Translations under genes and position numbers: made by a program
In this document: piece by piece, positions 7,124 to 14,461 of the stretch
Numbering within the stretch: position 1 is the first letter of the stretch
How the letters are laid out: each line of letters begins with the position of its first letter
Source: a virus
IMG/VR virus record: IMGVR_UViG_3300023223_000147
Location: 1-24,372 of that record
Length of the DNA: 24,372 nucleotides
Reading direction: 5' to 3' (one strand)
Notes under the pieces: generated by a model
Databases searched by the model: none
Told to the model about the DNA's origin: nothing
The model's input: only the letters and a program-made list of their open reading frames with translations

Positions 7124-7343
7124 GGTTTTCTTTAAGATGCTGAAGGCTATCCTTTGTGTTCTTCACCTTCGCAGGCATGAGTATATGAAGAAGGTGCATG
7201 GTGAGCTGGTGACTGACCTTGAGTTGGCCATTGCTGCTCTTGAGAACTTCCCCATTGAGGTCAAGGATGATGGCTCCCGTTGGGTGTATGACCTGATCTG
7301 TAAGAACTGTGGTGCTATCAAGGGATTCCGAGGTGCCAAATGA
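7110..7343 (+). CDS. Hypothetical protein, 77 aa
   Basis: The start at 7110 is supported by GAGGAG at 7099-7104 inside the previous gene. The 77-residue product has a basic amphipathic N-terminus (SIRKVFFKMLKAILCVLHLRRHEY), a helical middle (LELAIAALENFP) and one Cys pair, CKNCG, near residues 67-71. With a single CxxC, any zinc site would need dimerisation or other ligands. It ends with an ATGA overlap into the following membrane protein. Function unknown. Confidence 0.6.
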   Translation: MSIRKVFFKMLKAILCVLHLRRHEYMKKVHGELVTDLELAIAALENFPIEVKDDGSRWVYDLICKNCGAIKGFRGAK

Positions 7344-7603
7344 GCTTGTCCTCAAGGATAGTGGGTACGGGTATAATTCTTACCATAGCTGTAGCTGTTG
7401 GTATTCTCATTGGCCGGCTTATGGAGGTCCGATCCCTTGACCTAGCTGTGGACGCTGGAGTCCTCAGATGGAGTGGCAAGGACTATATTATTACGGAGTG
7501 GCAAGATGCCCCAGAAGAGAAGACCGTTAGTCCCCCTGAGAAGAGTTCAAGGGGGAAAGAAGAGGTCACCCCGCAGACCCCCATTGAGCGCTATGCAGAG
7601 TGA
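7340..7603 (+). CDS. Single-pass membrane protein, 87 aa
   Basis: The protein has a clear N-terminal transmembrane helix at about 8-27 (VGTGIILTIAVAVGILIGRL), a short globular region (LDLAVDAGVLRWSGKDYIITEW) and a charged Pro/Lys/Glu-rich tail that is likely disordered. The start overlaps the upstream stop (ATGA) and the end overlaps the next gene by 11 bases. I do not recognise it. Confidence 0.65.
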   Translation: MSLSSRIVGTGIILTIAVAVGILIGRLMEVRSLDLAVDAGVLRWSGKDYIITEWQDAPEEKTVSPPEKSSRGKEEVTPQTPIERYAE

Positions 7604-7781
7604 CCCTCCTAGTCCTATGGACATGGTTGAAGAGCTGCTTGAGCTCACCTCTCATGTGAATGACTATGAAGAGGGTCTACTGTACAGTCTGCAGAAGCGG
7701 TTGTCGGAAGGCCATTCTCTGTCCCCCGCGCAAGATGCCAAGCTTGAGGAGATATACGAACGTGTTCACTCATCGGAATAG
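7593..7781 (+). CDS. Small helical acidic protein, 62 aa
   Basis: The frame is open from 7473, but its upstream part is the shadow of the preceding membrane protein. The ATG at 7593 gives a compact 62-residue product of two amphipathic helices (MDMVEELLELTSHVNDYEEG and SPAQDAKLEEIYERVHSSE). Its helix-turn-helix-like hairpin resembles small phage regulators but has no recognisable DNA-binding signature. The ribosome-binding site is weak; 7617 is the alternative start. It overlaps the HAD gene by 20 bases. Confidence 0.55.
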   Translation: MQSDPPSPMDMVEELLELTSHVNDYEEGLLYSLQKRLSEGHSLSPAQDAKLEEIYERVHSSE

Positions 7782-8223
7782 GTTTGTTGATGGTATTATT
7801 CGGCAGCGTAAGTGTCGTGTTGCTGTTGACTTTGATAACACTATGTGCATCTGTGAGGCGGGTAAGTGGCCTGACGTTGAGCTGTATCCTGGGGTAGTGG
7901 AGTCCCTGGTTGATATTAACCGGATGGGTTATCTTCTGTATGTGCTGACAGGTCGTCCTGAAGGTAAGGCTCAGGATATGGTGCGGGAGTTTCTTGCCAA
8001 GAGTGAGGTATTGTCTCGCCTCATTATAGAGGTAACCAATGTTAAGCATCCCGACACTATTCTGATTATTGATGATCGTGCGTATCGTTTTAATGGTAAC
8101 TGGGACCTGGCACTCCCTGAGGTTAAGATCATATTGAACTGGCATGAGACCTGTGCCGACAGTATGTCGGATGAGGACTTTGCAACTGTTAAAGACCCAA
8201 CTAAGCTGGATGAGGAGAAGTGA
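7762..8223 (+). CDS. HAD-superfamily phosphohydrolase
   Basis: A 153-residue cytosolic phosphatase-like protein. HAD motif I is VDFDNT (residues 22-27, nucleophile D23 and acid/base D25), motif II is LTGR (T63) and motif IV is IIDDRAYRF (D104, D105). The cap is minimal. Similar small phage HAD proteins act on nucleotides or polynucleotide 3' ends, but the substrate cannot be read from sequence. The GTG at 7762 is chosen because GAGGAG lies at 7747-7752 and it keeps all motifs. The frame extends further upstream to 7660, but that part overlaps the previous gene completely and looks non-coding (many Arg/Cys). The stop overlaps the next start (TGATG). Confidence 0.82.
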   Translation: MFTHRNRFVDGIIRQRKCRVAVDFDNTMCICEAGKWPDVELYPGVVESLVDINRMGYLLYVLTGRPEGKAQDMVREFLAKSEVLSRLIIEVTNVKHPDTILIIDDRAYRFNGNWDLALPEVKIILNWHETCADSMSDEDFATVKDPTKLDEEK

Positions 8224-8393
8224 TGACTGCTCCTCTGAAGGACTCAAAGCAAACGGTGCTGGACCTGCGCTTTCAGTTGGCTCAGTGTGTTGGTGCTTTA
8301 AGAGCTATTTCCTGGTCACCTCGCTCCTTTAGGGTTAAGGGAGTTGAAGAGCTTGCGGATGAATCGGAGCGTTTACTTAAGAAGGTGAGGTAG
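8223..8393 (+). CDS. Small helical protein, 56 aa
   Basis: ATG at 8223 overlaps the HAD stop (TGATG) and follows GAGGAG at 8213-8218. The 56-residue basic, helical product begins MTAPLKDSKQTVLDLRFQLA and ends ESERLLKKVR, with one Cys and two short amphipathic helices. The next gene starts two bases after its stop. Not recognised; the tight spacing on both sides supports it as a real gene. Confidence 0.65.
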   Translation: MTAPLKDSKQTVLDLRFQLAQCVGALRAISWSPRSFRVKGVEELADESERLLKKVR

Positions 8394-8395
8394 TA

Positions 8396-8647
8396 ATGGA
8401 TTTAACACGGGATGAGAGGGCTATGGTTGTGGCTGGTCTGGAGCTGCTGATGACAGTGGCTCATAACAGTCCAACCGAGACTGGTGCTGAGTTTGAAGCA
8501 GCTGATGACCGGGCTAGGTCTGCCCAAAGTCTGAAGACTCGGCTCTTAGCGGAGATAGAAGAGACTGAACTTGAAGAGGCACAAGAACGTATCTTAGAAG
8601 AGATTAAGGACCGCCAGTCACATCCGGAGGACAGCTTTGAAGTTTGA
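8396..8647 (+). CDS. Acidic helical protein, 83 aa
   Basis: An 83-residue, strongly acidic all-helical protein. Residues 1-22 and 36-73 form amphipathic helices, the second very Glu-rich (LLAEIEETELEEAQERILEE). There is no cysteine or membrane segment. It starts two bases after the preceding stop (TAGTAATG) and overlaps the second polymerase gene by 11 bases, whose Shine-Dalgarno GGAGG lies inside it. Translational coupling to that polymerase suggests a possible accessory role, which is unproven. Confidence 0.65.
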   Translation: MDLTRDERAMVVAGLELLMTVAHNSPTETGAEFEAADDRARSAQSLKTRLLAEIEETELEEAQERILEEIKDRQSHPEDSFEV

Positions 8648-9773
8648 CGTAGAACCCCTGCTCGATACCGTCCTTAGCATTGATGTCAAGAAGTTCTATG
8701 CGAACTGGGATGCCCTTAAGTGCAAGATCGCTTCGGGTCAGGTGAAGGTCAACGAGGCTGCTGGCTTCTCCTGCAATGTGGGCTCGGCCATCAATCTGAC
8801 TGCCTGGTTGATTACTGATCTAGGTCTTGAGCCCCAGTATACCAAGAAGAAGTCCACCCGCAAGAAGCACCCATCCTTTGCCAAAGAGGTCTTGACTGCG
8901 TATGATACGCCCGAGACCCTCATGGTTATTGAGCAGAAGTCACTCCTGGCCACGGATAAGTGCTTCCGGTATACCGAGCCCCACATTGAGCGTGACGGGC
9001 ATGAAGCTTGGCTGACTTATGAAATACAGCCCGAGTCCACTACTGGCAGGGTGTATGGCAAGGCTCCCCCTATTCACTCGACTATCGCTGAGATACGAGA
9101 GTGCATTATCCCTGACACTGATAGGCATACCTTCGTCAATGGTGACTATCGTGCGCAGGAGCTGTGTATCGCTGCTTCTATCTGTGGCTGTCAGTCTCTG
9201 ATTGACGACATCCAGAATGAGATCGATGTGATGGCTCGACTGGTGGCTGGCTCTTGGAGCCGCGAGCAGGTGAAGACTGCTATCTATGCGTTCCTGTATG
9301 GTTCCACCCCTGGCAATATGGCCTACACTCTGAACAAGACGAAGGTGGAGATTGATGCCTTCCTGACCCGGTTCTTCACTGCCTACCCTGGCATGGAGAA
9401 GTGGATGGAGGTCCGCAAGACTGTGGAAGAACGCGGTTATGCGGAGACGATCTTTGGTGATCGGTACACCCTCGACCTCACCAACGTGGATAGTGAAGAA
9501 GAGATTCGCCGGGCTGTGAACTTCATATGTCAAGGGTCTGCTGCAGGTGTACTTTTCCGGGCTATGCAGGTTCTTGCCAAGATACCTGGTTACAAGGTTA
9601 AGGTACCGACCTTTGATGCCTTGTTGGTTCAAGTGCCCAACTCGGACGTATCAAGTCATATCCAGACGATCAAGGATGCATTTGATGGCGTACTTCCAGG
9701 TGTCCTAAGCGCAAAAGTGACCTCGGGTAGTAATTGGTGCGAAGCATGGAAGCCTACCGCTGTGGCTGCTTAA
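8637..9773 (+). CDS. Second, short family A polymerase-like protein with altered motif C
   Basis: A 378-residue protein equivalent to only the polymerase domain of Pol I. It shows TGRVYGKAPP (136-145, the TGRLSS region), motif A NGDYRAQELC (D170, E175), motif B REQVKTAIYAFLYG (R209, K213, Y217, Y221) and an O-helix-following NFICQGSAAG (295-304). Motif C is TFDALL, so the usual HDE has become F326-D327-A328; in the QGxAAD motif the Asp is Gly, and the ELR Arg of motif A is Cys. Both metal-binding aspartates remain. There is no exonuclease domain. The TTG start has GGAGG six bases upstream (8626-8630). It may be a low-activity, specialised or regulatory paralogue of the polymerase at 4836. It is not a simple fragment, because its start and stop are intact and it diverges from that gene. 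Confidence 0.88.
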   Translation: MKFDVEPLLDTVLSIDVKKFYANWDALKCKIASGQVKVNEAAGFSCNVGSAINLTAWLITDLGLEPQYTKKKSTRKKHPSFAKEVLTAYDTPETLMVIEQKSLLATDKCFRYTEPHIERDGHEAWLTYEIQPESTTGRVYGKAPPIHSTIAEIRECIIPDTDRHTFVNGDYRAQELCIAASICGCQSLIDDIQNEIDVMARLVAGSWSREQVKTAIYAFLYGSTPGNMAYTLNKTKVEIDAFLTRFFTAYPGMEKWMEVRKTVEERGYAETIFGDRYTLDLTNVDSEEEIRRAVNFICQGSAAGVLFRAMQVLAKIPGYKVKVPTFDALLVQVPNSDVSSHIQTIKDAFDGVLPGVLSAKVTSGSNWCEAWKPTAVAA

Positions 9774-9791
9774 ACATTCTAAGGACTGACC

Positions 9792-10478
9792 ATGCCGGAA
9801 GCTGACAGTGGCTTTGGTGAAGCTAGCCTCACCAGAGAAGGTGGTTACACCCTGGACCATCTGAAGAAGGCCAAGTTTCAAGCACACCCCGTATTCCTGG
9901 ACCTGAAGAATACTCCCCACACCCTCAGAAAGTTACCTAAGTCTACATCTTGCTTGTGTGATCGATTGAACCTTACCGGACCCCCGGTTCTACCTTCGGG
10001 GCCAACGGATGCTGAGGTTATGATCATTGGCAGAGACCCTGGCGAGCTCGACTGCGAGCACAGTATCCCCTTTCACCCCGAATCCTCTGGAGGCAGGACG
10101 CTTGACGAACACTATTTACCCGCCCTTGGTCTGACTCGTGAAGAGGTCTACATCACCAATGTTCTGTTTTGTCGTGGCGCAAGCAACAAACCCCCTACTC
10201 ATGCTGAAAAGTCAGCTTGCTACAACCTTCATACTTCTGAATTCAAAGCCCTCAAGAAACTTAAATACATCTTCCCTCTCGGCACTGATGCCTTTATTAT
10301 GATAACTAACATTTACTCTTCCATCTCACCTTATATCGGACAGTATCTCGAAACAGACATCTACTCTTCTAAGAGTGTTAAGATAATCCCTATACACCAC
10401 CCCGGATACTCCTCAAGAAGTGAAGAAATACTAAGTGATATGTTAACTATCCTTAGGAAGATGTCAGGATTGGAGTGA
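9792..10478 (+). CDS. Family 4-like uracil-DNA glycosylase
   Basis: A 228-residue uracil-DNA glycosylase superfamily protein, which removes uracil from DNA. The water-activating motif region is IIGRDPGE (78-85). ITNVLFCR (121-128) and the LGTDAF strand (163-168) fit the core. The late motif is IHHPGYSSR (201-209), in place of the usual HPS/HPA. Four cysteines, C54, C56, C127 and C143, sit where family 4 enzymes hold a 4Fe-4S cluster, though the first pair is CxC rather than CxxC. Residues 1-45 are an extra N-terminal region. The start follows AAGGA at 9780-9784. It is separate in style from its neighbours: more C and A on the coding strand and more AAA lysine codons, which suggests a different origin. 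Its likely job is repair of, or defence against, dUMP in DNA. Confidence 0.82.
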   Translation: MPEADSGFGEASLTREGGYTLDHLKKAKFQAHPVFLDLKNTPHTLRKLPKSTSCLCDRLNLTGPPVLPSGPTDAEVMIIGRDPGELDCEHSIPFHPESSGGRTLDEHYLPALGLTREEVYITNVLFCRGASNKPPTHAEKSACYNLHTSEFKALKKLKYIFPLGTDAFIMITNIYSSISPYIGQYLETDIYSSKSVKIIPIHHPGYSSRSEEILSDMLTILRKMSGLE

Positions 10479-10482
10479 GCTT

Positions 10483-10638
10483 ATGAGTGACTCTATCTGT
10501 GACGTCTGTAGTAACACCATGCCCGAGGATGAGGCTTACGCGTGCAAGGTGTGTGGCCGTACAGTCTGCCCGTCGTGTTTGGCTGGTGATAGTGATGACA
10601 CATGCGTAGACTGTGTAGGAGGTAAGACTGATGGCTAA
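10483..10638 (+). CDS. Eight-cysteine double zinc-finger miniprotein, 51 aa
   Basis: ATG at 10483 begins a 51-residue protein carrying four CxxC pairs: CDVC, CKVC, CPSC and CVDC. The spacing is that of a cross-braced RING/FYVE-like or B-box-like fold holding two zinc ions. It ends after the next gene has already begun (8-base overlap). The order of pairs and the tiny size make it easy to miss. Function unknown; protein-protein interaction is most likely for such folds. Confidence 0.7.
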   Translation: MSDSICDVCSNTMPEDEAYACKVCGRTVCPSCLAGDSDDTCVDCVGGKTDG

Positions 10639-10984
10639 ACGTCGTGCAGTTGATGATCCTAATGTTAAGAAGATGGGCTTCTGGAATACAGATGATCCAG
10701 AAGAGGTGCGGAAGCACCGCAAGGATAAGGACTGGGACCTCATCACTGCTGTCTTGGCATTCATGAATGCTGCGTCAGCTAATGCCAGTTATCGTGGCAC
10801 CGCACGTTGTCGCTTGTGTGGTGACCGCCTTGGCGGTAGTGACATGCTTACTCCTGATGGTAAGTGGGTCTTCCCTGCAGGATGGGAGCACTATATCGTG
10901 CAGCATGGACTTGCTCCTACTGATGATGAGTTTGGTAGTGCTGCAGAGTCCTGGTTTAAGACTGTTCGAGAGTCTTGGGAGTAG
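10631..10984 (+). CDS. Hypothetical zinc-site protein, 117 aa
   Basis: A 117-residue basic-to-acidic protein with a single probable metal site, CRLCG (residues 60-64) followed by DGKWVFPAGWEHYIVQHGL. The CxxCG...DG...P.G..HY...H arrangement gives two Cys and two His, a plausible zinc site; I recall similar motifs in bacterial and phage proteins of unknown function. The N-terminus (KRRAVDDPNVKKMGFW) is charged. It overlaps the eight-cysteine gene by 8 bases and is followed three bases later by another Cys-rich protein. Confidence 0.7.
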   Translation: MAKRRAVDDPNVKKMGFWNTDDPEEVRKHRKDKDWDLITAVLAFMNAASANASYRGTARCRLCGDRLGGSDMLTPDGKWVFPAGWEHYIVQHGLAPTDDEFGSAAESWFKTVRESWE

Positions 10985-10987
10985 GTG

Positions 10988-11335
10988 ATGGATAAACCTA
11001 AGCTTAACTTTGCGGTCAGTGGCCTGCAGTGTGATGCTAAAGGCTGTGATTACAAGGACCTAACAGAGCGTCCTGAAGAGATGACCATTGTAGGCTGGTA
11101 TTCCCTCCAGGTGGGCAAGCATTGCCCCAAGTGTGGTGAGACCTTGATGACCCAAGAGGACTTCAACACCCTCAAGGCTATCTGCATGTTGGTGGATGCC
11201 ATCAACCTACTCCCTCTTGATACCATGCGGAACATCATTAAGGCTCTTGCAGACGGTGATGACAGTAAGCCTGCTGTGCGTATGAAGTTGGATGGCACAG
11301 GTAAACCCACGTTTGAGGCGATGATTGATGAGTGA
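10988..11335 (+). CDS. Zinc-ribbon protein, 115 aa
   Basis: A 115-residue protein with an N-terminal zinc ribbon: C15 and C20 (LQCDAKGCDY) and CPKCGETL at about 47-54, followed by a helical C-terminal half (FNTLKAICMLVDAINLLPLDTM). The ATG at 10988 has GGGAG at 10977-10981; a GTG at 10985 is the alternative. It overlaps the next gene by 8 bases. Not recognised beyond the ribbon. Confidence 0.68.
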   Translation: MDKPKLNFAVSGLQCDAKGCDYKDLTERPEEMTIVGWYSLQVGKHCPKCGETLMTQEDFNTLKAICMLVDAINLLPLDTMRNIIKALADGDDSKPAVRMKLDGTGKPTFEAMIDE

Positions 11336-11552
11336 ATCTTGGCAGATAGTACTGTGGGGTGTGTACCTCGGTATGCTGCCTGTGTCTATAGCTTGCTGCC
11401 CTATGGTGCTGACCCAGCTCGATAAGTGGCCTGAGTCTAAGCTGCATCGCGTTGGGGTTATGCTTGGTATTGCTGCGAGTTGGCCTGTGTGGTTTGTGGT
11501 CTACATCGGAGTAGGCTTCCACTGCTGGTTTCAGGCGGTGTTTCGTGACTAG
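11328..11552 (+). CDS. Two-helix membrane protein, 74 aa
   Basis: A 74-residue inner-membrane protein with two hydrophobic helices, about 8-28 (containing LWGVYLGMLPVSIACC) and 44-68 (containing LGIAASWPVWFVVYIGVGF), joined by a short loop of mixed charge (DKWPESKLHRVG). The ends are short. This is holin-like in size and topology, but helix number alone is not enough to call a holin and no endolysin is nearby. It overlaps both neighbours by 8 bases. Confidence 0.6.
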   Translation: MSESWQIVLWGVYLGMLPVSIACCPMVLTQLDKWPESKLHRVGVMLGIAASWPVWFVVYIGVGFHCWFQAVFRD

Positions 11553-11847
11553 GCCTAAGACCATAGCTGATCTACGGGCCTATGTTAAGCATAAGGGTCT
11601 TGACATTAACTTCACGTACTGCCTCTTTGCGAAGGATGTACACAAGGAGAATCATCGTATACACATTCGAGCTCCTGCAGGAGAGTGTCGTGTTCACATT
11701 TATGGGGCTACGAGAGAGGATGTGGTTCGTAATGTGTACGCATATTTTAAGGGGTTCACCTTTACCCCATCAGAGGCCGTCTTTCGAAGGAAGTGGAAGA
11801 TGTTTTGTAAGGACCCTGAGAAGTATCCTTGTCCGGAGCTATCATGA
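11545..11847 (+). CDS. Hypothetical basic protein, 100 aa
   Basis: A 100-residue basic protein with a GTG start at 11545 inside the end of the membrane gene. It has mixed alpha/beta character: a helix at 7-20, strands around 35-55 (NHRIHIRAPAGECRVHIYG), a helix around 56-70 (REDVVRNVYAYFKG), then a C-terminal basic region ending DPEKYPCPELS. Not recognised. Its stop is coupled (ATGA) to the next gene, which supports this frame over an overlapping alternative in another frame at 11582-11851. Confidence 0.6.
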   Translation: MTRPKTIADLRAYVKHKGLDINFTYCLFAKDVHKENHRIHIRAPAGECRVHIYGATREDVVRNVYAYFKGFTFTPSEAVFRRKWKMFCKDPEKYPCPELS

Positions 11848-12257
11848 CTGAGCCCTACTACTTTGGTTGTGTTGAATGTGCTGGCCATCACCTTAATTGG
11901 AGAAGGAAGGACGGTTCTTTGTCTTTTACAGGTGCTGGTATGACCCGTATGTACTGGGTGAATACGTTGGATGGTACTCTTTGTCCCCGTGACACCCAAG
12001 AGGAGGGTGTAGCGACTTTGACCCATCTTCATGGTTGGTCCATTATCGCCTTCTGGGATAACAGTGTGGATAAGAGGGATGGTTCTAACTCCATGCTCCT
12101 GGTCTACGGGTACAAGCATTTCAAGGAGGTGTTGGATCGGGCACGTGAGGCATTCCCTGAGGTATTCAAGAGGTTCGACTTCCCAATTGTACCTCATGGT
12201 AATGTTGGTATAGCTCGCCTTGCTCTTAGAGATCCTGTGGAGGCTGCCGATGGCTAG
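11844..12257 (+). CDS. Hypothetical protein, 137 aa
   Basis: A 137-residue soluble protein with an N-terminal Cys/His cluster (FGCVECAGHHLNW, residues 7-19) that could bind one metal ion, followed by an aromatic, beta-rich core and the sequence WSIIAFWDNSVDKRDGSNS near residue 66. The C-terminal half is helical. The ATG at 11844 overlaps the upstream stop and has GGAG at 11836-11839. I do not recognise the family. Confidence 0.65.
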   Translation: MTEPYYFGCVECAGHHLNWRRKDGSLSFTGAGMTRMYWVNTLDGTLCPRDTQEEGVATLTHLHGWSIIAFWDNSVDKRDGSNSMLLVYGYKHFKEVLDRAREAFPEVFKRFDFPIVPHGNVGIARLALRDPVEAADG

Positions 12258-12654
12258 AGATATACGTCTTGAACGGAAGATGGCTGATGAAACCGTCTGT
12301 AACGTTACTACGGGTGAGTTTATTCAAGAGATCCGTCGTATTCTTTATGATCCTGTCTATAAGGATTATTATCCACCATCTCTTAGAGAGGATCTTGCTC
12401 GGGTGGCTGGTGATTCTGATTCTTCGACGGTTCAGGTCTTTGTTGAGAATGCTGCCTTCGCTGCCATGTGTTTGCTGCGGAGGAAGAATGGATTACAGGA
12501 GCCTGTTGGTGATCCAGAAGGGTGCTCAAGCGAGTTGGATACTTTGAGGCACCTTCTTGGAAACTTTAAGGCGAGTGGTGATCCCTGTCATTTGGAGAAG
12601 GCAAGGGACTCTTTGAATAGTTTAATCGAGAGGCAGGCAGTTGCTCGTGGTTAA
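12250..12654 (+). CDS. Helical hypothetical protein, 134 aa
   Basis: A 134-residue soluble, mostly helical protein. Residues 22-50 (TGEFIQEIRRILYDPVYKDYYPPSLREDLARVA) and 95-130 (ELDTLRHLLGNFKASGDPCHLEKARDSLNSLIER) form long helices. Two cysteines are not paired in a motif. The start at 12250 overlaps the previous gene by 8 bases, and the end is overlapped by the next membrane gene. Function unknown. Confidence 0.65.
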   Translation: MARDIRLERKMADETVCNVTTGEFIQEIRRILYDPVYKDYYPPSLREDLARVAGDSDSSTVQVFVENAAFAAMCLLRRKNGLQEPVGDPEGCSSELDTLRHLLGNFKASGDPCHLEKARDSLNSLIERQAVARG

Positions 12655-12967
12655 GAAGATCCTACTATTTCCTTATAAGCTGGCCCGTGGACTGTTGTTT
12701 GTTCTGTCTGCTGCCATTGCTATTGTCGTTATTGCAGTTGGTGTAGCTGCTGTAGCTATCGTCTGCTGTGCCCTGTTCGTGATCTTTGTGGCGTGTATTT
12801 CCTTGATTGCTATCCTGGGCGCACTTAACTTCCACATGATTATCGCCATTATAGATGAGTATGATCTTAAAGAACGGCTCAGGATTAAGATAGAGGCAAT
12901 GTCTGCCGTGCCAGAGGGGTCTCCCCCGACTGAACCTGTGGAAGAAGAACAACGGTTTAACCGATAG
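12647..12967 (+). CDS. Two-helix membrane protein, 106 aa
   Basis: A 106-residue inner-membrane protein. A short basic start (MVKKILLFPYKLAR) precedes a very long hydrophobic region, about 16-68, rich in Ala, Val and Ile, which fits two closely spaced transmembrane helices. A charged tail follows (IDEYDLKERLRIKIEAMSA, then Pro/Glu-rich). The GTG at 12647 is preferred to the TTG at 12641 for its position after GAGAGG. The size and topology are those of many small phage membrane proteins. No family recognised. It is followed by pyrF nine bases later. Confidence 0.62.
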   Translation: MVKKILLFPYKLARGLLFVLSAAIAIVVIAVGVAAVAIVCCALFVIFVACISLIAILGALNFHMIIAIIDEYDLKERLRIKIEAMSAVPEGSPPTEPVEEEQRFNR

Positions 12968-12975
12968 GAGCTAGT

Positions 12976-13677
12976 GTGGATAATCCTATTATTGTGGCCC
13001 TTGATGGCCTGGACTTTGACGAAGCCGTGGACATGGCTGACCGTCTTATGGATCTGGTATGGGGCTTCAAGGTGAACTCCTTGTTCTACGATGGGGGCGT
13101 TGACGTAGTTAATGCTTTAAGTGAGAAGGGCCGTGTTATGCTGGATCTCAAGTGGCATGACATTCCGAACACGGTTACTAACTGGGCTCAGGAGGCTAAG
13201 AACCAGCCTTATATTCCTGATATTGTGACTGTTCATGCCTCTGGTGGTGTTGACATGATGAAGGCTGCGGTTAACGTCTTGCCGGATAAGGTAGCCGCCG
13301 TTACAGTCTTGACCTCTCTGGATGCCGGGGAGTGTACTGGTATCTATGGAACCTATGTTGAGGGAGCTGTTGGCCGCCTTGCTCGTAAGGCTGCTGATGC
13401 TGAGGTAGCGTATATTGTGTGTAGTGCAAATGACCTGGCCTACGAGTGCTTTGATAGGGCGCAGCAGTCCTCAATGTATGCTTGTGCTCACATTCCCAAG
13501 ATTACACCTGGCATTCGTCCTGAGTGGTATCAGAAGAAGGATGATCAGCGTAGAGTAATGACTCCGGCGCAAGCAATGGAAGCTGGTGCCACGTACCTTG
13601 TTATTGGCCGTCCTATTGTCCAAGCTGACAATCCACAGGATGCGGCTAAGAGAACCTTTGAGGAGATACAATCATGA
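12976..13677 (+). CDS. pyrF: Orotidine 5'-phosphate decarboxylase PyrF
   Basis: PyrF converts OMP to UMP, the last step of de novo pyrimidine synthesis. The 233-residue TIM-barrel protein keeps the catalytic set: K32 (GFKVN), and D57, K59 and D62 in LDLKWHDIPNT. The phosphate-binding loops follow: VTVHASGG (84-91), PKITPGIRPEW (about 174-184) and YLVIGRPIVQADNP (near residue 212). Length is normal for bacterial enzymes, so it is likely active. The GTG start follows GGAG at 12967-12970. It lies 1.2 kb upstream of a phosphoribosyltransferase of orotate type, which would supply its substrate, and both lie in one long operon. Phage copies of pyrF are uncommon. Confidence 0.93.
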   Translation: MDNPIIVALDGLDFDEAVDMADRLMDLVWGFKVNSLFYDGGVDVVNALSEKGRVMLDLKWHDIPNTVTNWAQEAKNQPYIPDIVTVHASGGVDMMKAAVNVLPDKVAAVTVLTSLDAGECTGIYGTYVEGAVGRLARKAADAEVAYIVCSANDLAYECFDRAQQSSMYACAHIPKITPGIRPEWYQKKDDQRRVMTPAQAMEAGATYLVIGRPIVQADNPQDAAKRTFEEIQS

Positions 13678-13946
13678 CCGTCATTGTAAGTAAAGAGGAT
13701 GTGGCCACCCAGACTGGCCTTGAAGGTGCTGCCCTTGACACCCACGTTGAGGAGCTGGAGCGGTATGCTAAGCTTATTGAGGACTTCACAGGTGCCGACT
13801 CTGTTGAGTACCAGTCTCGCAACCGTGGTCAGCGTTACATCATGAAGAAGGGTGACCTGTTCCTCTCCCTGACTGCTGTGGTCTCGCCAGATGATGGTGC
13901 ATGGTTCATCGTGGAAGACCACCCCAGTGGTGGTAAGACGCTATGA
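13674..13946 (+). CDS. Hypothetical protein, 90 aa
   Basis: A 90-residue acidic soluble protein with an N-terminal helical half (VSKEDVATQTGLEG, then THVEELERYAKLIEDFTG) and a C-terminal beta-rich half (QRYIMKKGDLFLSLTAVV, then WFIVEDHPSGGKTL). It is coupled to pyrF by ATGA and has GAGGAG inside the end of pyrF (13660-13665). It also overlaps the next gene by ATGA. Function unknown. Confidence 0.68.
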   Translation: MTVIVSKEDVATQTGLEGAALDTHVEELERYAKLIEDFTGADSVEYQSRNRGQRYIMKKGDLFLSLTAVVSPDDGAWFIVEDHPSGGKTL

Positions 13947-14461
13947 ACCTGCTGGACCAGATCTGTCAGGTTGGCATCCTGGTAACGGGTGCTGCGGCCA
14001 TCTGGCTGATCAGTCGGCGTGAGGTATGGCGTCGGTGGGGGTTCATCATTGGGCTAGCAGGACAACCTTTCTGGATCTATACCCTTGTCCTCCATCAACA
14101 GTGGTGGGTCTTAGCCCTGAACGCTTGGTTCTCCTACTCGTACTGTCAGGGGATATGGTTCTTCTGGCTCAAGAAGGTGAAGCTGCCGCAAGGTGTCTAC
14201 GAGTTAGAGGTTGCCTTCACCAAGGATGGTGTGAGCATCATTGACCCTGACGGGGTGATTGTTCCCGGCATGCTTCTTGGTGATCCCAACTGTCCCCCTG
14301 CTTTCGTCTTGAGGACTGGCGCTGAGAAGTCGGATAAGCCTGGTATACCTCGAACTGCGGATGAGATAGTAGCTGCGGCTGCCAAGTTAGATCCACCGTC
14401 ACGTAAGCCTAAGTTCCTGAGGTCGCCCGGCACTCGTACTGAAGAAAAGGATCTGACATGA
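13943..14461 (+). CDS. Multi-pass membrane protein, 172 aa
   Basis: A 172-residue membrane protein. Three hydrophobic helices lie in the first 75 residues: about 6-25 (ICQVGILVTGAAAIWLI), 33-51 (GFIIGLAGQPFWIYTLVL) and 54-76 (QWWVLALNAWFSYSYCQGIWF), with RR and KK at the ends. The tryptophan-rich pattern is recurrent in small phage membrane proteins, but I cannot name the family. Residues 85-115 look like a small beta domain and 125-172 a charged disordered tail (SRKPKFLRSPGTRTEEKDLT). It is coupled to both neighbours by overlapping start and stop codons. Confidence 0.7.
   Translation: MNLLDQICQVGILVTGAAAIWLISRREVWRRWGFIIGLAGQPFWIYTLVLHQQWWVLALNAWFSYSYCQGIWFFWLKKVKLPQGVYELEVAFTKDGVSIIDPDGVIVPGMLLGDPNCPPAFVLRTGAEKSDKPGIPRTADEIVAAAAKLDPPSRKPKFLRSPGTRTEEKDLT

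Noticed and set aside
8637-9773. Second polymerase as a broken fragment of the first
   Set aside because: It has its own ribosome-binding site, clear start and stop, and diverged motifs. It is not the missing end of an interrupted gene, since the 4836 gene is complete.
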